Below are positions 8,524 to 18,039 of a stretch of 64,000 bases of DNA, piece after piece. This DNA is from Erysipelotrichales bacterium. Lineage in GTDB: Bacteria > Bacillota_I > Bacilli_A > RF39 > UBA660. The notes beneath the pieces were generated by a model that did not search any database, was not told where the DNA came from, and worked only from the letters and a program-made list of their open reading frames with translations. Numbering within the stretch: the stretch's first letter is position 1; every line of letters begins with the position of its first letter. Made by a program: the position numbers and the translations under genes. Where the stretch lies: contig JAFLUY010000001.1 of assembly GCA_022508565.1 (NCBI GenBank), positions 186,001 to 250,000 of the forward strand, in the 5' to 3' direction.

Positions 8524-9417
8524 ATGTTAGTAATAGGAAGTCATGTATCTTTCAAAAACGATTCTCAGTTAGTCGGAAGTGTTGAAGAAGCACTAAGTTA
8601 TGGTGCTAATGCTTTTATGTTTTATACTGGCGCTCCCCAAAACACAATTAGAGGTACAATAAATGATTCAATAACTTATAATGCGCTTTCATTAATGAAA
8701 GAAAATAATATAGATTTAAATCATGTAATATGCCACGCTCCATATATAGTAAATTTAGCAAACGATCAAGATCTGGAAAAATATGTGTTTGCTCAGGATT
8801 TTTTAAGAAAAGAAATAGATAGATGTCAAACTTTAGGAGTTAAATATATTGTATTACATCCAGGAAGTGCTACAAAACTAGATAGAGATTATGCAATTAA
8901 TAATATAGTTAAAGCGCTAAATAATATTTTATTACCAGAAGATAATATTGTAATATTACTAGAAACTATGGCCGGAAAAGGAACTGAATTAGGTATTAAT
9001 ATTGAAGAATTAAAATACATCATTGATAATGTTAAATTACAAGATAAAATAGGAGTTTGTTTGGATACATGTCATTTGAATGATTCAGGCATAGATATTA
9101 GTAATTTTAATGAATATTTAAATACATTTGATAAAAATATAGGAATTAATAAAATCGGGTGCGTTCATGTAAATGATTCAAAAAATCCATTTAATTCTCA
9201 TAAAGATCGCCATGAAAACATTGGTTTTGGAACAATAGGTTTTGATAATTTAATCAATGTAATTTATAATCCTTTACTTGAGAGAGTCCCAAAAATTTTA
9301 GAAACACCATATGTAAATAAAGACTTTCCACCATATAAACAAGAAATAGAAATGATAAAGAATAAAACATTTAATCCAAATCTTTATGAGGATATATTAA
9401 ATTATTACCAAAAGTAA
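8524..9417 (+). CDS. nfo: Endonuclease IV (AP endonuclease)
   Basis: 297 residues, standard length. TIM-barrel enzyme cleaving 5' of abasic sites in base-excision repair. The zinc ligands expected from the E. coli enzyme can be placed: His71, His112, Glu147, Asp181, His184, His215, Asp228, His230 and Glu260. The start follows AGGTGAT. The RnfC-like gene begins ten bases after the stop and may be cotranscribed. Confidence 0.95.
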   Translation: MLVIGSHVSFKNDSQLVGSVEEALSYGANAFMFYTGAPQNTIRGTINDSITYNALSLMKENNIDLNHVICHAPYIVNLANDQDLEKYVFAQDFLRKEIDRCQTLGVKYIVLHPGSATKLDRDYAINNIVKALNNILLPEDNIVILLETMAGKGTELGINIEELKYIIDNVKLQDKIGVCLDTCHLNDSGIDISNFNEYLNTFDKNIGINKIGCVHVNDSKNPFNSHKDRHENIGFGTIGFDNLINVIYNPLLERVPKILETPYVNKDFPPYKQEIEMIKNKTFNPNLYEDILNYYQK

Positions 9418-9426
9418 GAGGATAGT

Positions 9427-10587
9427 ATGAATAAAACAATAAGTATTAAAAATAATATAGAATTTGTCCCTGAGATTGAAGAATTTTTAAATCCTGATTA
9501 TGTTTATTATCCCTATAATAGAGGAGATAAACTTCTTGCTAAAGTTGGTGATAATTTATATAAAGAGCAACCTTTATTAGAACAAAATGGTGAAATTATT
9601 TATAGTTCTATATCAGGTACTTTAATTGGCACAACAGGTTCTATGTTATTAAAAAATGAAGAAGTTAATTGTTTAGTAATTGAAAATAATTATAAAGAAA
9701 CAGTAAAAAATAAAAAAGGCGCAGTTAAATATATAAATGAATATACTAAAAGAACTTTATTGTCAACACTAAGAAAGTTTAGTTCCTTTGAAAAATTAAT
9801 TAATATTGATTCAAAAATACTAATAATTAATGGAATTGATAAAGATCCATATGAAAAAACATACTCATCGATAATTAATAATAATTGCACTAAAATACTT
9901 GAAACTATTGATGCTATTTCTAGTATTTTAGAAATTGAAAATGCAATATTTGTTGCTAATAATCACGACAACAATAATGTTATTAATTTAACAAATCATA
10001 TTGGAACTTATCCAAATATAAGATTAAAACTACTAACTGATTTGTATCCAAACGGTTTTAAAGAATTAGTAGTCAATAATGTTTTAACTAAAAAACAGCA
10101 AAACGATGGCTATATGTATTTTACTGTTGAAGATATATATAACATATACACTATTTTAAAAAGAGTTAAACCAGTAACAGAAAAACTAATTACTATTTCA
10201 GGTAATTGTATAGAAAAAAGTAAAGTTGTAAGCGTAAAAATAGGTTCAAATATATCGGAAATAATAAATAATTGCTGTGAATTTATAGAAGAAGAATATA
10301 ATGTGGTTACAAATGGGTTAATTGCCGGTGATTCATTAACCAACATTAATCAAATCTTAACTAATGATATTAGATCAATATTCTTAAATACAATTGATAG
10401 TGAAAAATCACGAAAATGTATCAATTGTGGTTTATGTAATTCTAAATGTCCTGTAAATTTAAATCCTAAATATTTACTTGAACATAAAAAAGCTGATCAT
10501 TCAAAATGTATTAATTGTGGTTTATGTACATATATTTGTCCTGCAAAGATCAACTTTAAACCACATTTAGGAGGTAAAAATGAATAG
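9427..10587 (+). CDS. RnfC-like iron-sulfur electron-transport protein
   Basis: 386 residues, shorter than most RnfC. The N-terminal RnfC/barrel-sandwich region is recognisable (GDKLLAKVGDNLYKEQPLL). The usual NAD/FMN-site motif (NG.ECEPY) is degenerate (INGIDKDPYEKT). The C-terminus has two canonical 4Fe-4S motifs, CINCGLCNSKCP and CINCGLCTYICP. In Rnf/Nqr complexes this subunit passes electrons between NADH or ferredoxin and the membrane core. Here it overlaps an RnfD-like gene but no RnfA, B, E or G is present. Start supported by AGAGGAT. Confidence 0.75.
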   Translation: MNKTISIKNNIEFVPEIEEFLNPDYVYYPYNRGDKLLAKVGDNLYKEQPLLEQNGEIIYSSISGTLIGTTGSMLLKNEEVNCLVIENNYKETVKNKKGAVKYINEYTKRTLLSTLRKFSSFEKLINIDSKILIINGIDKDPYEKTYSSIINNNCTKILETIDAISSILEIENAIFVANNHDNNNVINLTNHIGTYPNIRLKLLTDLYPNGFKELVVNNVLTKKQQNDGYMYFTVEDIYNIYTILKRVKPVTEKLITISGNCIEKSKVVSVKIGSNISEIINNCCEFIEEEYNVVTNGLIAGDSLTNINQILTNDIRSIFLNTIDSEKSRKCINCGLCNSKCPVNLNPKYLLEHKKADHSKCINCGLCTYICPAKINFKPHLGGKNE

Positions 10588-11491
10588 TAATGTTTATGTG
10601 AGAAGTAAAACTTCAATAAGAAGCATATCCTTAACAAGAATTATATTTCTATTGCCTCTAATTATCTATGGATTTTATAAAAATGGTATATATTTATACA
10701 TTCATAATTATGTTAGCGTTATAAATATGTTTAGACCTTTATATTTAATAATAATCGGTGCTGCTATTGGCGGTTTGGTTAATATTATTTATGAAAAAAT
10801 AATTAAAAAGAATAAAGATAGTTTAGTTGATATTTTATTTTCATCATTTCACATTGAATATGGAATAATTTTAGGTAGCTTAGTAAGTATTAATACTAAT
10901 ATCATTATATTTACATTTGCTACACTAATAATATTTTTCATATCAAAACTATTTAAGAATCATATAAATATAATTTCCTTAACATTTATAGTTATATACA
11001 TATTTAGTATTTTTGAAAGCAATTATATATTTTCAAATGTTTATGAATTAAGTAAAAGTTTTCATTTAAATTTATTTGATTATTTAATTGGTAGAGGACC
11101 AGGTGGTGTTGCATCTACTCATATAATTTTACTAGGTATTGCCTTAACTGGATTATATATATCAAATAATAATAAGTTTGAAATAACATTAGATTCATGT
11201 TTAACTTATGGAATATTATCAGTTATATATTCAGTAGCAACAAATAGCAGTATTTTAGAAGGTTTATTCTTATATAATTATATTTATATTTTCAGCTTCG
11301 TAGCTACAGATATGGTAACAAGTTGTTATACAAATAGAGGTAAAAATTGTTTCGGAATATTAGTTGGCGTTTTGACATTTGCTTTTAGATTACTAAATCC
11401 AATTTTAGCACCATTTATTGCGGTTTCTATTACAAGTTTATTTAATAATTTTATAGATAGAAAGGTTAACAAGATGGAAAGACATGACTAA
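10580..11491 (+). CDS. RnfD-like membrane protein
   Basis: 303 residues, about eight to ten hydrophobic helices. It overlaps the RnfC-like gene by 8 bases. The N-terminus (VRSKTSIRSISLTRIIFLLP) and the late segment LIGRGPGGVASTHIILLG resemble the NqrB/RnfD family pattern (SPHIR... and G..PG..GE.S). I do not see the SGAT-type motif whose Thr carries covalent FMN, so the flavin may be missing. It probably anchors the RnfC-like protein to the membrane. Confidence 0.65.
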   Translation: MNSNVYVRSKTSIRSISLTRIIFLLPLIIYGFYKNGIYLYIHNYVSVINMFRPLYLIIIGAAIGGLVNIIYEKIIKKNKDSLVDILFSSFHIEYGIILGSLVSINTNIIIFTFATLIIFFISKLFKNHINIISLTFIVIYIFSIFESNYIFSNVYELSKSFHLNLFDYLIGRGPGGVASTHIILLGIALTGLYISNNNKFEITLDSCLTYGILSVIYSVATNSSILEGLFLYNYIYIFSFVATDMVTSCYTNRGKNCFGILVGVLTFAFRLLNPILAPFIAVSITSLFNNFIDRKVNKMERHD

Positions 11492-11894
11492 GTTTTGTAC
11501 TAATTGTGGGTCTAATATTGAAAATAACCAAGAAAAATGTTTAGTATGTGGCAAAGTGTTAAAGTATACCAATAGCCCAATTAACGAAACAAAAGATAAT
11601 AATGGCAATAATATTAGTAATGATAATTATAAAAGAACAGATAACAATCAAAGTGGATCAAAAAGTAAAATAATTGCAATAATCCTCGCCTTATTTCTAG
11701 GTACACTTGGAATGCACAACTTTTATCTTGATTACAAGACAAAAGGTATTGCTCAATTGCTAATAACAACAATTGGTTCACTAGCATGTGGAATTGGTAT
11801 TTTCATCTGTCAAATTTGGGTAATGATAGATTTTTTTATGTTATTGCTTGGTAAAACTGATAAAGACGCTAACGGCAACCTTTTAGTCAGTTAA
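11484..11894 (+). CDS. Zinc-ribbon and TM2-domain protein
   Basis: 136 residues. An N-terminal zinc ribbon (CTNCGS...CLVCGK) is joined by a polar Asn/Ser-rich linker to a TM2 domain of two helices with the short turn LGMHNFYLDYKTKG. The start overlaps the RnfD-like gene by 8 bases (ATGACTAA), so the three genes form an operon. Function unknown; TM2 proteins are common small membrane proteins in Firmicutes. Confidence 0.85.
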   Translation: MTKFCTNCGSNIENNQEKCLVCGKVLKYTNSPINETKDNNGNNISNDNYKRTDNNQSGSKSKIIAIILALFLGTLGMHNFYLDYKTKGIAQLLITTIGSLACGIGIFICQIWVMIDFFMLLLGKTDKDANGNLLVS

Positions 11895-11912
11895 CAGTAA
11901 CTTAACATATCT

Positions 11913-11944
11913 AAAAGAACATATTATTTTATATGTTCTTTTTT
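11913..11944 (+). terminator. Terminator after the rnfC-rnfD-TM2 operon
   Basis: AAAAGAACATAT (11913-11924) and ATATGTTCTTTT (11931-11942) form a 12-bp stem. The T tail runs to 11944, and the next -10 (TGcTAAAAT, 11946-11954) starts right after. Confidence 0.9.
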
Positions 11945-11970
11945 ATGCTAAAATAATTTTAGGTGGAAAT

Positions 11971-13104
11971 ATGAAAAACGCGTTTAAAAGATTAGATAAA
12001 ACTTTATTTTTTCTAACCATTATTTTATCCATTTTTGGGTTAATAATGATTTTTTCATCTTCGTCTATATCTGCTGTTTTGCAATATAAAGTTTCCGAAT
12101 ATTACTTTTTTTATAAACAAGCTTTATTTCTGATTTTTAGTTTAATACTTAGCTTTATTATATTCGTTATTCCAACAAAATGGTACCGTAAAATATCCGT
12201 TGTAGGAATACTTGGAATAATATTGGTATTAGTTGCTTTAAAAACATATGGTCATGTTACAAATAGTGCTAGATCTTGGTTTAAAATATTTGGTTTTTCA
12301 CTTCAACCAAGCGAATTTGCGAAAACATTTATAATAATTTATTTAGCTTTTTGGTATGGAAAAAAGAAAAAATTCGCATCAATTTATGATACATTTATCC
12401 CTTTAATTCCATGCGTAGTTATATTTTTTCTTGTTGCGTCAGAGCCAGATTTAGGAACTGCTGCGATAATCGCATCAATTTGTATGTTTATTTTCTTTAC
12501 CCTCCCATTTAATAAAAATGGTTGGATGATGCTTTTAAAATTTGGTACAATAACATCAATTATAGGCGTATTAGTATTTTTAAATGGAAATACCGAGATT
12601 CTTACATCAACTCAAGCATCAAGATTTAATTTTAAAAACCCATGCTCCAGATATTTAGAAGAAACAGGATATCAAGTATGTAATGGTTATATTGCTATTA
12701 ATAATGGTGGTTTATTTGGTGTTGGTTTAGGAAAATCTACTCAAAAATATTTATATTTACCAGAATCACATACAGACTTTATATTTCCAATAATAGTTGA
12801 AGAATTGGGTCTAGTAGCAGGTGGCGTAGTATTACTTGCATACATTATTATTTTATATCGAACACTAGTAATAGCAAGAAATGCAAAAACTTTATCCGGA
12901 AGTATTATTGCTTTTGGAACATTTGCTTATATTCTAACACATATTATTATTAATATAGGAGGATTACTTGCCTTAATACCTCTAACTGGAGTACCATTAC
13001 CATTCTTAAGTTATGGTGGTAGTTTTATTATTAATCTTTTAATCTTGATCGCAATGACTCAGAGGGTAGCAATTGAAACAAAACTTCGAAAACAAGGGTC
13101 GTAA
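11971..13104 (+). CDS. ftsW: FtsW/RodA family peptidoglycan glycosyltransferase
   Basis: 377 residues, about ten membrane spans. SEDS-family motifs are clear: SWFKIFGFSLQPSEFAK, ASEPDLGTA (with the conserved Asp) and GVPLPFLSYGGS near the C-terminus. SEDS proteins polymerise lipid II with a class B PBP; one such PBP lies at 54.3-56.2 kb. The PFLSYGGS ending fits FtsW slightly better than RodA, but the two are hard to separate by eye. The promoter TGcTAAAAT with AGGTGG gives a leader of about ten bases. Confidence 0.88.
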   Translation: MKNAFKRLDKTLFFLTIILSIFGLIMIFSSSSISAVLQYKVSEYYFFYKQALFLIFSLILSFIIFVIPTKWYRKISVVGILGIILVLVALKTYGHVTNSARSWFKIFGFSLQPSEFAKTFIIIYLAFWYGKKKKFASIYDTFIPLIPCVVIFFLVASEPDLGTAAIIASICMFIFFTLPFNKNGWMMLLKFGTITSIIGVLVFLNGNTEILTSTQASRFNFKNPCSRYLEETGYQVCNGYIAINNGGLFGVGLGKSTQKYLYLPESHTDFIFPIIVEELGLVAGGVVLLAYIIILYRTLVIARNAKTLSGSIIAFGTFAYILTHIIINIGGLLALIPLTGVPLPFLSYGGSFIINLLILIAMTQRVAIETKLRKQGS

Positions 13105-13184
13105 TTATATAAACAATAAAATAACTAATATTCTTGATATCTTGGTATTTTTTAATTATAATTAATTTTAAGGAGAGATAAATT

Positions 13185-13727
13185 ATGAATTATATTGATG
13201 AAGCCGAAATGGAAATGATGAAGTCAATTGAAAATCTTGAAGAAAGACTTGTTACTGTAAGAGCAGGAAGAGCCAACCCAAGTATGTTAAATGGAATAAT
13301 GGTTGATTATTATGGTGTTCCATCTGCAATCAACGCAGTTGCTAATATAACTGTTCCAGAAGCAAGACAATTATTTATAAAACCATTCGATAAATCAATT
13401 ATCAAAGAAATTGAAAGAGCAATTAATGAAGCTAATATTGGTATTACACCAACTAATAATGGCGAAATGGTAATTCTTACAATTCCTCAACTAACTGAAG
13501 AAACAAGAAGAAATTATGTTAAACAAGTTAGTGAAATGGGTGAACAAACTAAAATCGCCTTACGTAATGCAAGACAAGATGCTAATAACGCAATAAAAAA
13601 AGATGAAACACTAACTGAAGATGATCAAAAGAGAATGACTGATGATGTTCAAGAATTAATTAATAAATATAACAAAATCGTTGATGAAAGAATCAAAGAA
13701 AAAGAAACAGAATTAATGAGTGTATAA
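13185..13727 (+). CDS. frr: Ribosome recycling factor
   Basis: 180 residues, typical length. The N-terminal helix carries VRAGRANPSML, and the two long helices and hinge (VNITVPEARQL-like, EETRRNYVKQV) are intact. RRF splits post-termination ribosomes together with EF-G. Shine-Dalgarno AAGGAGAG precedes the start. The usual partner pyrH is not adjacent. Confidence 0.97.
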   Translation: MNYIDEAEMEMMKSIENLEERLVTVRAGRANPSMLNGIMVDYYGVPSAINAVANITVPEARQLFIKPFDKSIIKEIERAINEANIGITPTNNGEMVILTIPQLTEETRRNYVKQVSEMGEQTKIALRNARQDANNAIKKDETLTEDDQKRMTDDVQELINKYNKIVDERIKEKETELMSV

Positions 13728-13742
13728 AAACACTCATTTTTC
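13715..13742 (+). terminator. Terminator overlapping the end of frr
   Basis: AATGAGTGT (13715-13723) and ACACTCATT (13730-13738) form a 9-bp stem. The frr stop codon is in the loop and T residues follow. Confidence 0.9.
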
Positions 13743-13755
13743 TATAAAAAAATAA

Positions 13756-13956
13756 TTAGCTTCCGCTAATTACTGAAATTAAATAATAAATTAATGGAAC
13801 AATGAATGATGCAAACATTGCAACAAACATAAACCAGACAAATATTTTTGTTATAAGTGATGTATCACTAGCGTTTTTCTTCTTCTTTGCTTTTTTATTT
13901 TTAGGTTGTTTTATTCTTATATTTCCAACAACTTCATAATCTTTTTCGTTCTTCAT
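13756..13956 (-). CDS. Small single-pass membrane protein, unknown function
   Basis: 66 residues from the ATG at 13956; a GTG three codons upstream is part of the Shine-Dalgarno AGGTGAA. A very basic stretch (KQPKNKKAKKKKN) precedes one hydrophobic helix (IFVWFMFVAMFASFIVPLIY). A -10 box TATAAT sits just upstream on this strand, again giving a minimal leader. Family not recognised; size and layout resemble small DUF4044-type proteins, but I would not assign one. Confidence 0.6.
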   Translation of the reverse strand: MKNEKDYEVVGNIRIKQPKNKKAKKKKNASDTSLITKIFVWFMFVAMFASFIVPLIYYLISVISGS

Positions 13957-14031
13957 AATATTCACCTAGATAAATTATATAATATTTAGAATAAATTTTA
14001 AAGAGTTTAATAGAATTTACTAGGTGAAAAA

Positions 14032-14577
14032 ATGAAAAATAACAAAAATATAGCAATATACATAGTAGCAATAGTTGTAATTTCCGTAATAAGTGGTTTT
14101 ATTTATGGCTATAATAAAGATTTTGATATTAGTAGTTATTTAGCTACATTAACAACTAAAAATAATCTTTATTTAATGCATACTTTAGGAATAATACTAA
14201 TATTTATTGGAACACTGTCTTTAATAAACGTTTTAACAGAATCCATCATATTTAGTATTGAAGGTATTAGTATTGGTTTTATATTAGCAATTTTCTTTAA
14301 AAACTACAGAATTAAAGGTATTTTCTATGCACTTGCAATTATTTTAGTAAATAAACTAATTTATATATTATTAATAAGCTATTTATTTATAGTTGGCTTT
14401 AAATATGGTAGTAAAATAATAAAAAATATAATTGGAATTAATAATGATTATGTGAAACACCTACATAAACCTTTAATTCAAAAATTTGCTCTTATTTTAA
14501 TTATTAGTATAATTAATGATACAATTATTTATTTTTTTGGTAATATCTTTTTAAATTATTTAACTTTTATGTTATAA
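14032..14577 (+). CDS. SpoIIM-like membrane protein
   Basis: 181 residues with about five hydrophobic helices. The segment following HTLGIILIFIG, with GISIGFILAIFFKNYRIKG and a later helix containing VNKLIYILL, has the spacing of the stage II sporulation protein M family, which works with SpoIID and SpoIIP in forespore engulfment. The match is moderate and the function inferred. It is divergent from the preceding small gene. Its stop codon lies inside the -10 box of mnmA. Confidence 0.5.
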   Translation: MKNNKNIAIYIVAIVVISVISGFIYGYNKDFDISSYLATLTTKNNLYLMHTLGIILIFIGTLSLINVLTESIIFSIEGISIGFILAIFFKNYRIKGIFYALAIILVNKLIYILLISYLFIVGFKYGSKIIKNIIGINNDYVKHLHKPLIQKFALILIISIINDTIIYFFGNIFLNYLTFML

Positions 14578-14603
14578 TACCCATAGAAATTGGGTGTTTT
14601 TTT
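14573..14603 (+). promoter_or_regulatory. mnmA promoter overlapping a terminator-like hairpin
   Basis: TGtTATAAT (14570-14578) is followed at once by a hairpin ACCCA (14579-14583)/TGGGT (14591-14595), extendable to 8 bp with a G-U pair, then seven T residues up to the ATG at 14604. RNA started at about 14585 would lack the left arm and expose GGGTG as ribosome site; RNA from the upstream gene would form the full hairpin. Confidence 0.7.
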
Positions 14604-15713
14604 ATGAAAAAAAGGGTAGTTGTAGGAATGAGTGGTGGTGTAGATTCATCAGTAGCTGCTTATTTATTACAGAAACAAGGATATGAAGTAATTGGTTTAT
14701 TCATGCGTAATTGGGACTCTATGATTAATAATGATGTAGAAGGCAATCCAAATATTGGAAATGATATTTGTCCTCAAGAACAAGATTATAATGATGCTGT
14801 TTCTGTATGTAATCATTTAGGAATTGAATTACATAGAATTGATTTCATAAAAGAATATTGGGATAACGTATTCACATACTTTTTAGAAGAATTAAAACTT
14901 GGAAGAACACCTAATCCAGATCTTATGTGTAATAAATATATAAAATTCGATGTATTTATTAAAGAAGCAAGACGCCTGGGTGCAGATTATATTGCCACAG
15001 GACACTATGCAAGGGTTGAAGGCGCAAAATTATACCGCGCAAAAGATTTAAATAAAGATCAATCATACTTTTTAGGCCAAGTATCGGCTGAACAATTAAA
15101 AGATGTTTTATTTCCTTTAGGTGATTTAACTAAGCCTGAAGTAAGAAAAATTGCTGAGGATATTGAGTTACCAACAGCAACAAAAAAAGATTCAACAGGC
15201 ATTTGTTTTATTGGCGAAAGAAATTATCAAAAATTTATTCAAAATTATTTAAAACCAAATCCCGGAAATATTGTTAATGTCGATACTTTAGAAGTGATTG
15301 GCAGACATAATGGTTTGATGAATTATACGATTGGTCAAAGAAGAAATGTTGGTATTTCTGGTTTTGCAGATAAACATTTTGTTGTTGGAAAAAATGTCGA
15401 AAAAAATGAATTATATGTAGCTTTTGGTGATGATCCAGAGACACTGTATTCAGATGAATGCATAATTGATAACGTTAACTTAATTTCTCCAAATCACCCA
15501 GCATTTTGTACAGCTAAATTCCGTTATAGAGGACCAGACTATGAAGTTATGCTTGAATATCTTGGCAATAACGAAATAAGAGTGAGATACCCAGGCAAGG
15601 TTGCAGCAGTTACTCCAGGGCAAGCATGTGTTTTATATTTAGGTGAACAATGCTTAGGCAGTGGAATAATAAAAGAAGTCAAAAAAAACAACGAAAAGTT
15701 ATGGTATTTATAG
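14604..15713 (+). CDS. mnmA: tRNA-specific 2-thiouridylase MnmA
   Basis: 369 residues. It makes 2-thiouridine at wobble position 34 of tRNA Lys, Glu and Gln. The PP-loop GMSGGVDSSV is at 8-17 and the two catalytic cysteines are Cys109 (LMCNKY) and Cys201 (GICFIGERNY). The C-terminal barrel (GQRRNVGISG, TPGQACVLY) is complete. Expression is probably set by the compact promoter/hairpin upstream. Confidence 0.97.
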   Translation: MKKRVVVGMSGGVDSSVAAYLLQKQGYEVIGLFMRNWDSMINNDVEGNPNIGNDICPQEQDYNDAVSVCNHLGIELHRIDFIKEYWDNVFTYFLEELKLGRTPNPDLMCNKYIKFDVFIKEARRLGADYIATGHYARVEGAKLYRAKDLNKDQSYFLGQVSAEQLKDVLFPLGDLTKPEVRKIAEDIELPTATKKDSTGICFIGERNYQKFIQNYLKPNPGNIVNVDTLEVIGRHNGLMNYTIGQRRNVGISGFADKHFVVGKNVEKNELYVAFGDDPETLYSDECIIDNVNLISPNHPAFCTAKFRYRGPDYEVMLEYLGNNEIRVRYPGKVAAVTPGQACVLYLGEQCLGSGIIKEVKKNNEKLWYL

Positions 15714-15769
15714 TTTACAATTATTATTAATTTATTTATAATAAACTCTTATAGAAATGAGGTATATAA

Positions 15770-16234
15770 ATGAAAATTAGTGACAGCATTATATTTACAA
15801 CAGCTGAGTTAAATAAGATTTTAGAACTTCTTAATTTTGATGAATTGAGAAGAGATGGTAGAATTGAACTTACACAAAAAAGCGATGATACATTAAAAAA
15901 AGAAAATGCACAAATATCTTATTGTTGGCACTACGATGATACTACTGATGTAATACCTTTTTGTGCTGTTATACACATAGAAGAAAGATACAAAGGTTTA
16001 TCAGAACCAGTTGTTATTAAAATAGAATTGACACCAGCAGAATTAATAGATGTAATTACTGAATATTATTCGTGGATGTCAATTCCTTACAAAGCAATTG
16101 CAATAACTAATTGTACAAAACAAGATGATAAGGGTAGAGTTTCAGGTGTAGAAGATTTTGGAGAAATAACAGTTTCTATACAAAAATTACAAGAAAAGAA
16201 AAAGAAAAAAGTTTTAGTAAGTGAAAAAAATTAA
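15770..16234 (+). CDS. Conserved-looking cytoplasmic protein, unknown function
   Basis: 154 residues with no signal peptide or membrane helix. It is Glu/Lys-rich, with a mixed alpha/beta pattern (ICYCWHYDD-like strand region, TPAELIDVITEYYSWM helix) and a Lys-rich C-terminus. A ribosome site (GAGGT) precedes the start. I do not recognise the family. It lies between mnmA and dnaG as its own unit. Confidence 0.6.
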   Translation: MKISDSIIFTTAELNKILELLNFDELRRDGRIELTQKSDDTLKKENAQISYCWHYDDTTDVIPFCAVIHIEERYKGLSEPVVIKIELTPAELIDVITEYYSWMSIPYKAIAITNCTKQDDKGRVSGVEDFGEITVSIQKLQEKKKKKVLVSEKN

Positions 16235-16302
16235 AAAAATTGTAAAAATTTTAAAGTAAAATAGCGCATTATCGGTAATAAGTATAATTAGAGGGTGATT
16301 TT

Positions 16303-18039
16303 GTGGCCGGATTAGCAAATGAGGAAATAAATAGAATCCAACAAGCAGCAAATATAGTCGAAATAATTGGTTCTTATGTTAATCTTGAAAAACAAGGGAA
16401 GAATTATTTCTGCATTTGCCCATTTCACGATGACCATAATCCTTCTATGAGTGTTAGCGAAGAAAAAGGTTTATACACTTGTTTTGTATGTCATAAAACT
16501 GGTAATGTGTTTTCATTTGTGCGTGATTTTGAAAACGTTTCATTTATAGAAGCTGTAAAAATTGTTGCCAGCAAAGTTGGAATAGAATTTGAAACCGGCT
16601 ATAAAGAAACAAATAAATATGATAAACATTACGAAGCTATTGAATTAGCATTAAAGTTTTATCAAAACAATCTAAAAAGTGAAGATGGGAAAAAAGCTCG
16701 CGAGTATTTAAAAAGACGTGGAATAACTGATGAGATTATTGAAGAATTTAATATCGGTTTTGCACCAAATAGTTATGATACTATTACTAAACTTTTAATA
16801 AATAAAGGTTTTGATGAAGAATTATTAATTTCAACTGGCCTTGCAGCAAGAAATAATACAGTTTATGACTTGTTTAGAAACAGAATTACATTTCCAATTC
16901 ACAATCCACAAGGAAAGCCAGTAGGTTTTTCATCACGTATTTATGAAGATGTAAATGAAGCAAAATACATAAATACGAAAGAAACAGCAATTTTTAAAAA
17001 AGGTAAAATCTTATTTAATTATCACAGAGCTCAAAATGAAGCAAGAAGATTAAAATATTTGCTTGTAGTTGAAGGACAAATGGATGCCATTAGAGTTTAT
17101 TCAAGTGGTATAAAAAACGTTGTTGCAACAATGGGTACCGCACTCACCGAAGATCATATAAAATTATTAAAGAAATTGAATGTAAAAATAGTTTTATGTA
17201 TGGACAACGATGAAGCCGGAGAAAAGGCAACAATTCAAAACGGTGAGGCTTTAAGTCAAGCCGGAGTTGATTTAGCAGTATTAAGAATAAGTGACGCAAA
17301 AGACCCAGATGAATATATTTTAAAACACTCAAAAGACGAATTTGTCGATGCTATAAATAATGCTGTTACTTATTTTGATTTTAAATTAAATTATTTCAAA
17401 AAAGATAAAAACTTAAATAAAGTTGAAGATGTATCAAAATATATTAATCAGATTGTTAAAGAATTAAATAAAAGCAATGATGAGGTACTAATTGATTTAA
17501 CAGTAAATGAATTATCTAGTCAGTATGGAATAGATAAAAACGTACTATTAAATCAAATAATAAAAGTAGAAGCACCTAAAATTACTAAAATTGAACAAAA
17601 AAAAGAAAAAAAGTTATCTAAAAATCAACGTCTTGCAAGTATATTACTATACTATATGATGAACGATACAAAATATATTAAGTTATATGAGCAGGAATTA
17701 GGATATATACCAGATGATAATTATGGAGAAATTGCTAATGATATACTTGCATTTTTTCTAAAATATAATTATATTAATATAGCAGATTTTATAACTTACG
17801 AAATCAGCAAAGAATATTATGAGAATGTTTTAGATATTATAGATACAAACATTAAAGTTGAATTAAACGATGCTGAATACGTAGGTATAATTAATAAAAT
17901 CAAAATATGGATAGATGAAAACAAAATAAATGAGTTAAAAGAGAAAGTAAAATCTATTTCTGACATCAATGAACAACTTAAAATAGCAGATGAAATAGCA
18001 AAAATAAAAAAGAGGATGTGTCAAAATGAAGAAAGTTAA
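16303..18039 (+). CDS. dnaG: DNA primase
   Basis: 578 residues. The N-terminal zinc finger uses Cys39, His42, Cys60 and Cys63 (CPFHDD ... [11 protein letters not shown]). The catalytic TOPRIM core contains VVEGQMDAI and the acidic CMDNDEAG. The C-terminal helicase-interaction region is present. The start is GTG, supported by AGGGTGA (16292-16298) and a TATAAT just upstream; no nearby ATG fits. It overlaps rpoD by 14 bases, as in the classic macromolecular-synthesis operon, but rpsU is elsewhere (28.2 kb). Confidence 0.96.
   Translation: MAGLANEEINRIQQAANIVEIIGSYVNLEKQGKNYFCICPFHDDHNPSMSVSEEKGLYTCFVCHKTGNVFSFVRDFENVSFIEAVKIVASKVGIEFETGYKETNKYDKHYEAIELALKFYQNNLKSEDGKKAREYLKRRGITDEIIEEFNIGFAPNSYDTITKLLINKGFDEELLISTGLAARNNTVYDLFRNRITFPIHNPQGKPVGFSSRIYEDVNEAKYINTKETAIFKKGKILFNYHRAQNEARRLKYLLVVEGQMDAIRVYSSGIKNVVATMGTALTEDHIKLLKKLNVKIVLCMDNDEAGEKATIQNGEALSQAGVDLAVLRISDAKDPDEYILKHSKDEFVDAINNAVTYFDFKLNYFKKDKNLNKVEDVSKYINQIVKELNKSNDEVLIDLTVNELSSQYGIDKNVLLNQIIKVEAPKITKIEQKKEKKLSKNQRLASILLYYMMNDTKYIKLYEQELGYIPDDNYGEIANDILAFFLKYNYINIADFITYEISKEYYENVLDIIDTNIKVELNDAEYVGIINKIKIWIDENKINELKEKVKSISDINEQLKIADEIAKIKKRMCQNEES

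Noticed and set aside
13105-13184. Terminator between ftsW and frr
   Set aside because: The GATATC-centred sequence before the T run pairs only poorly; not strong enough to call.
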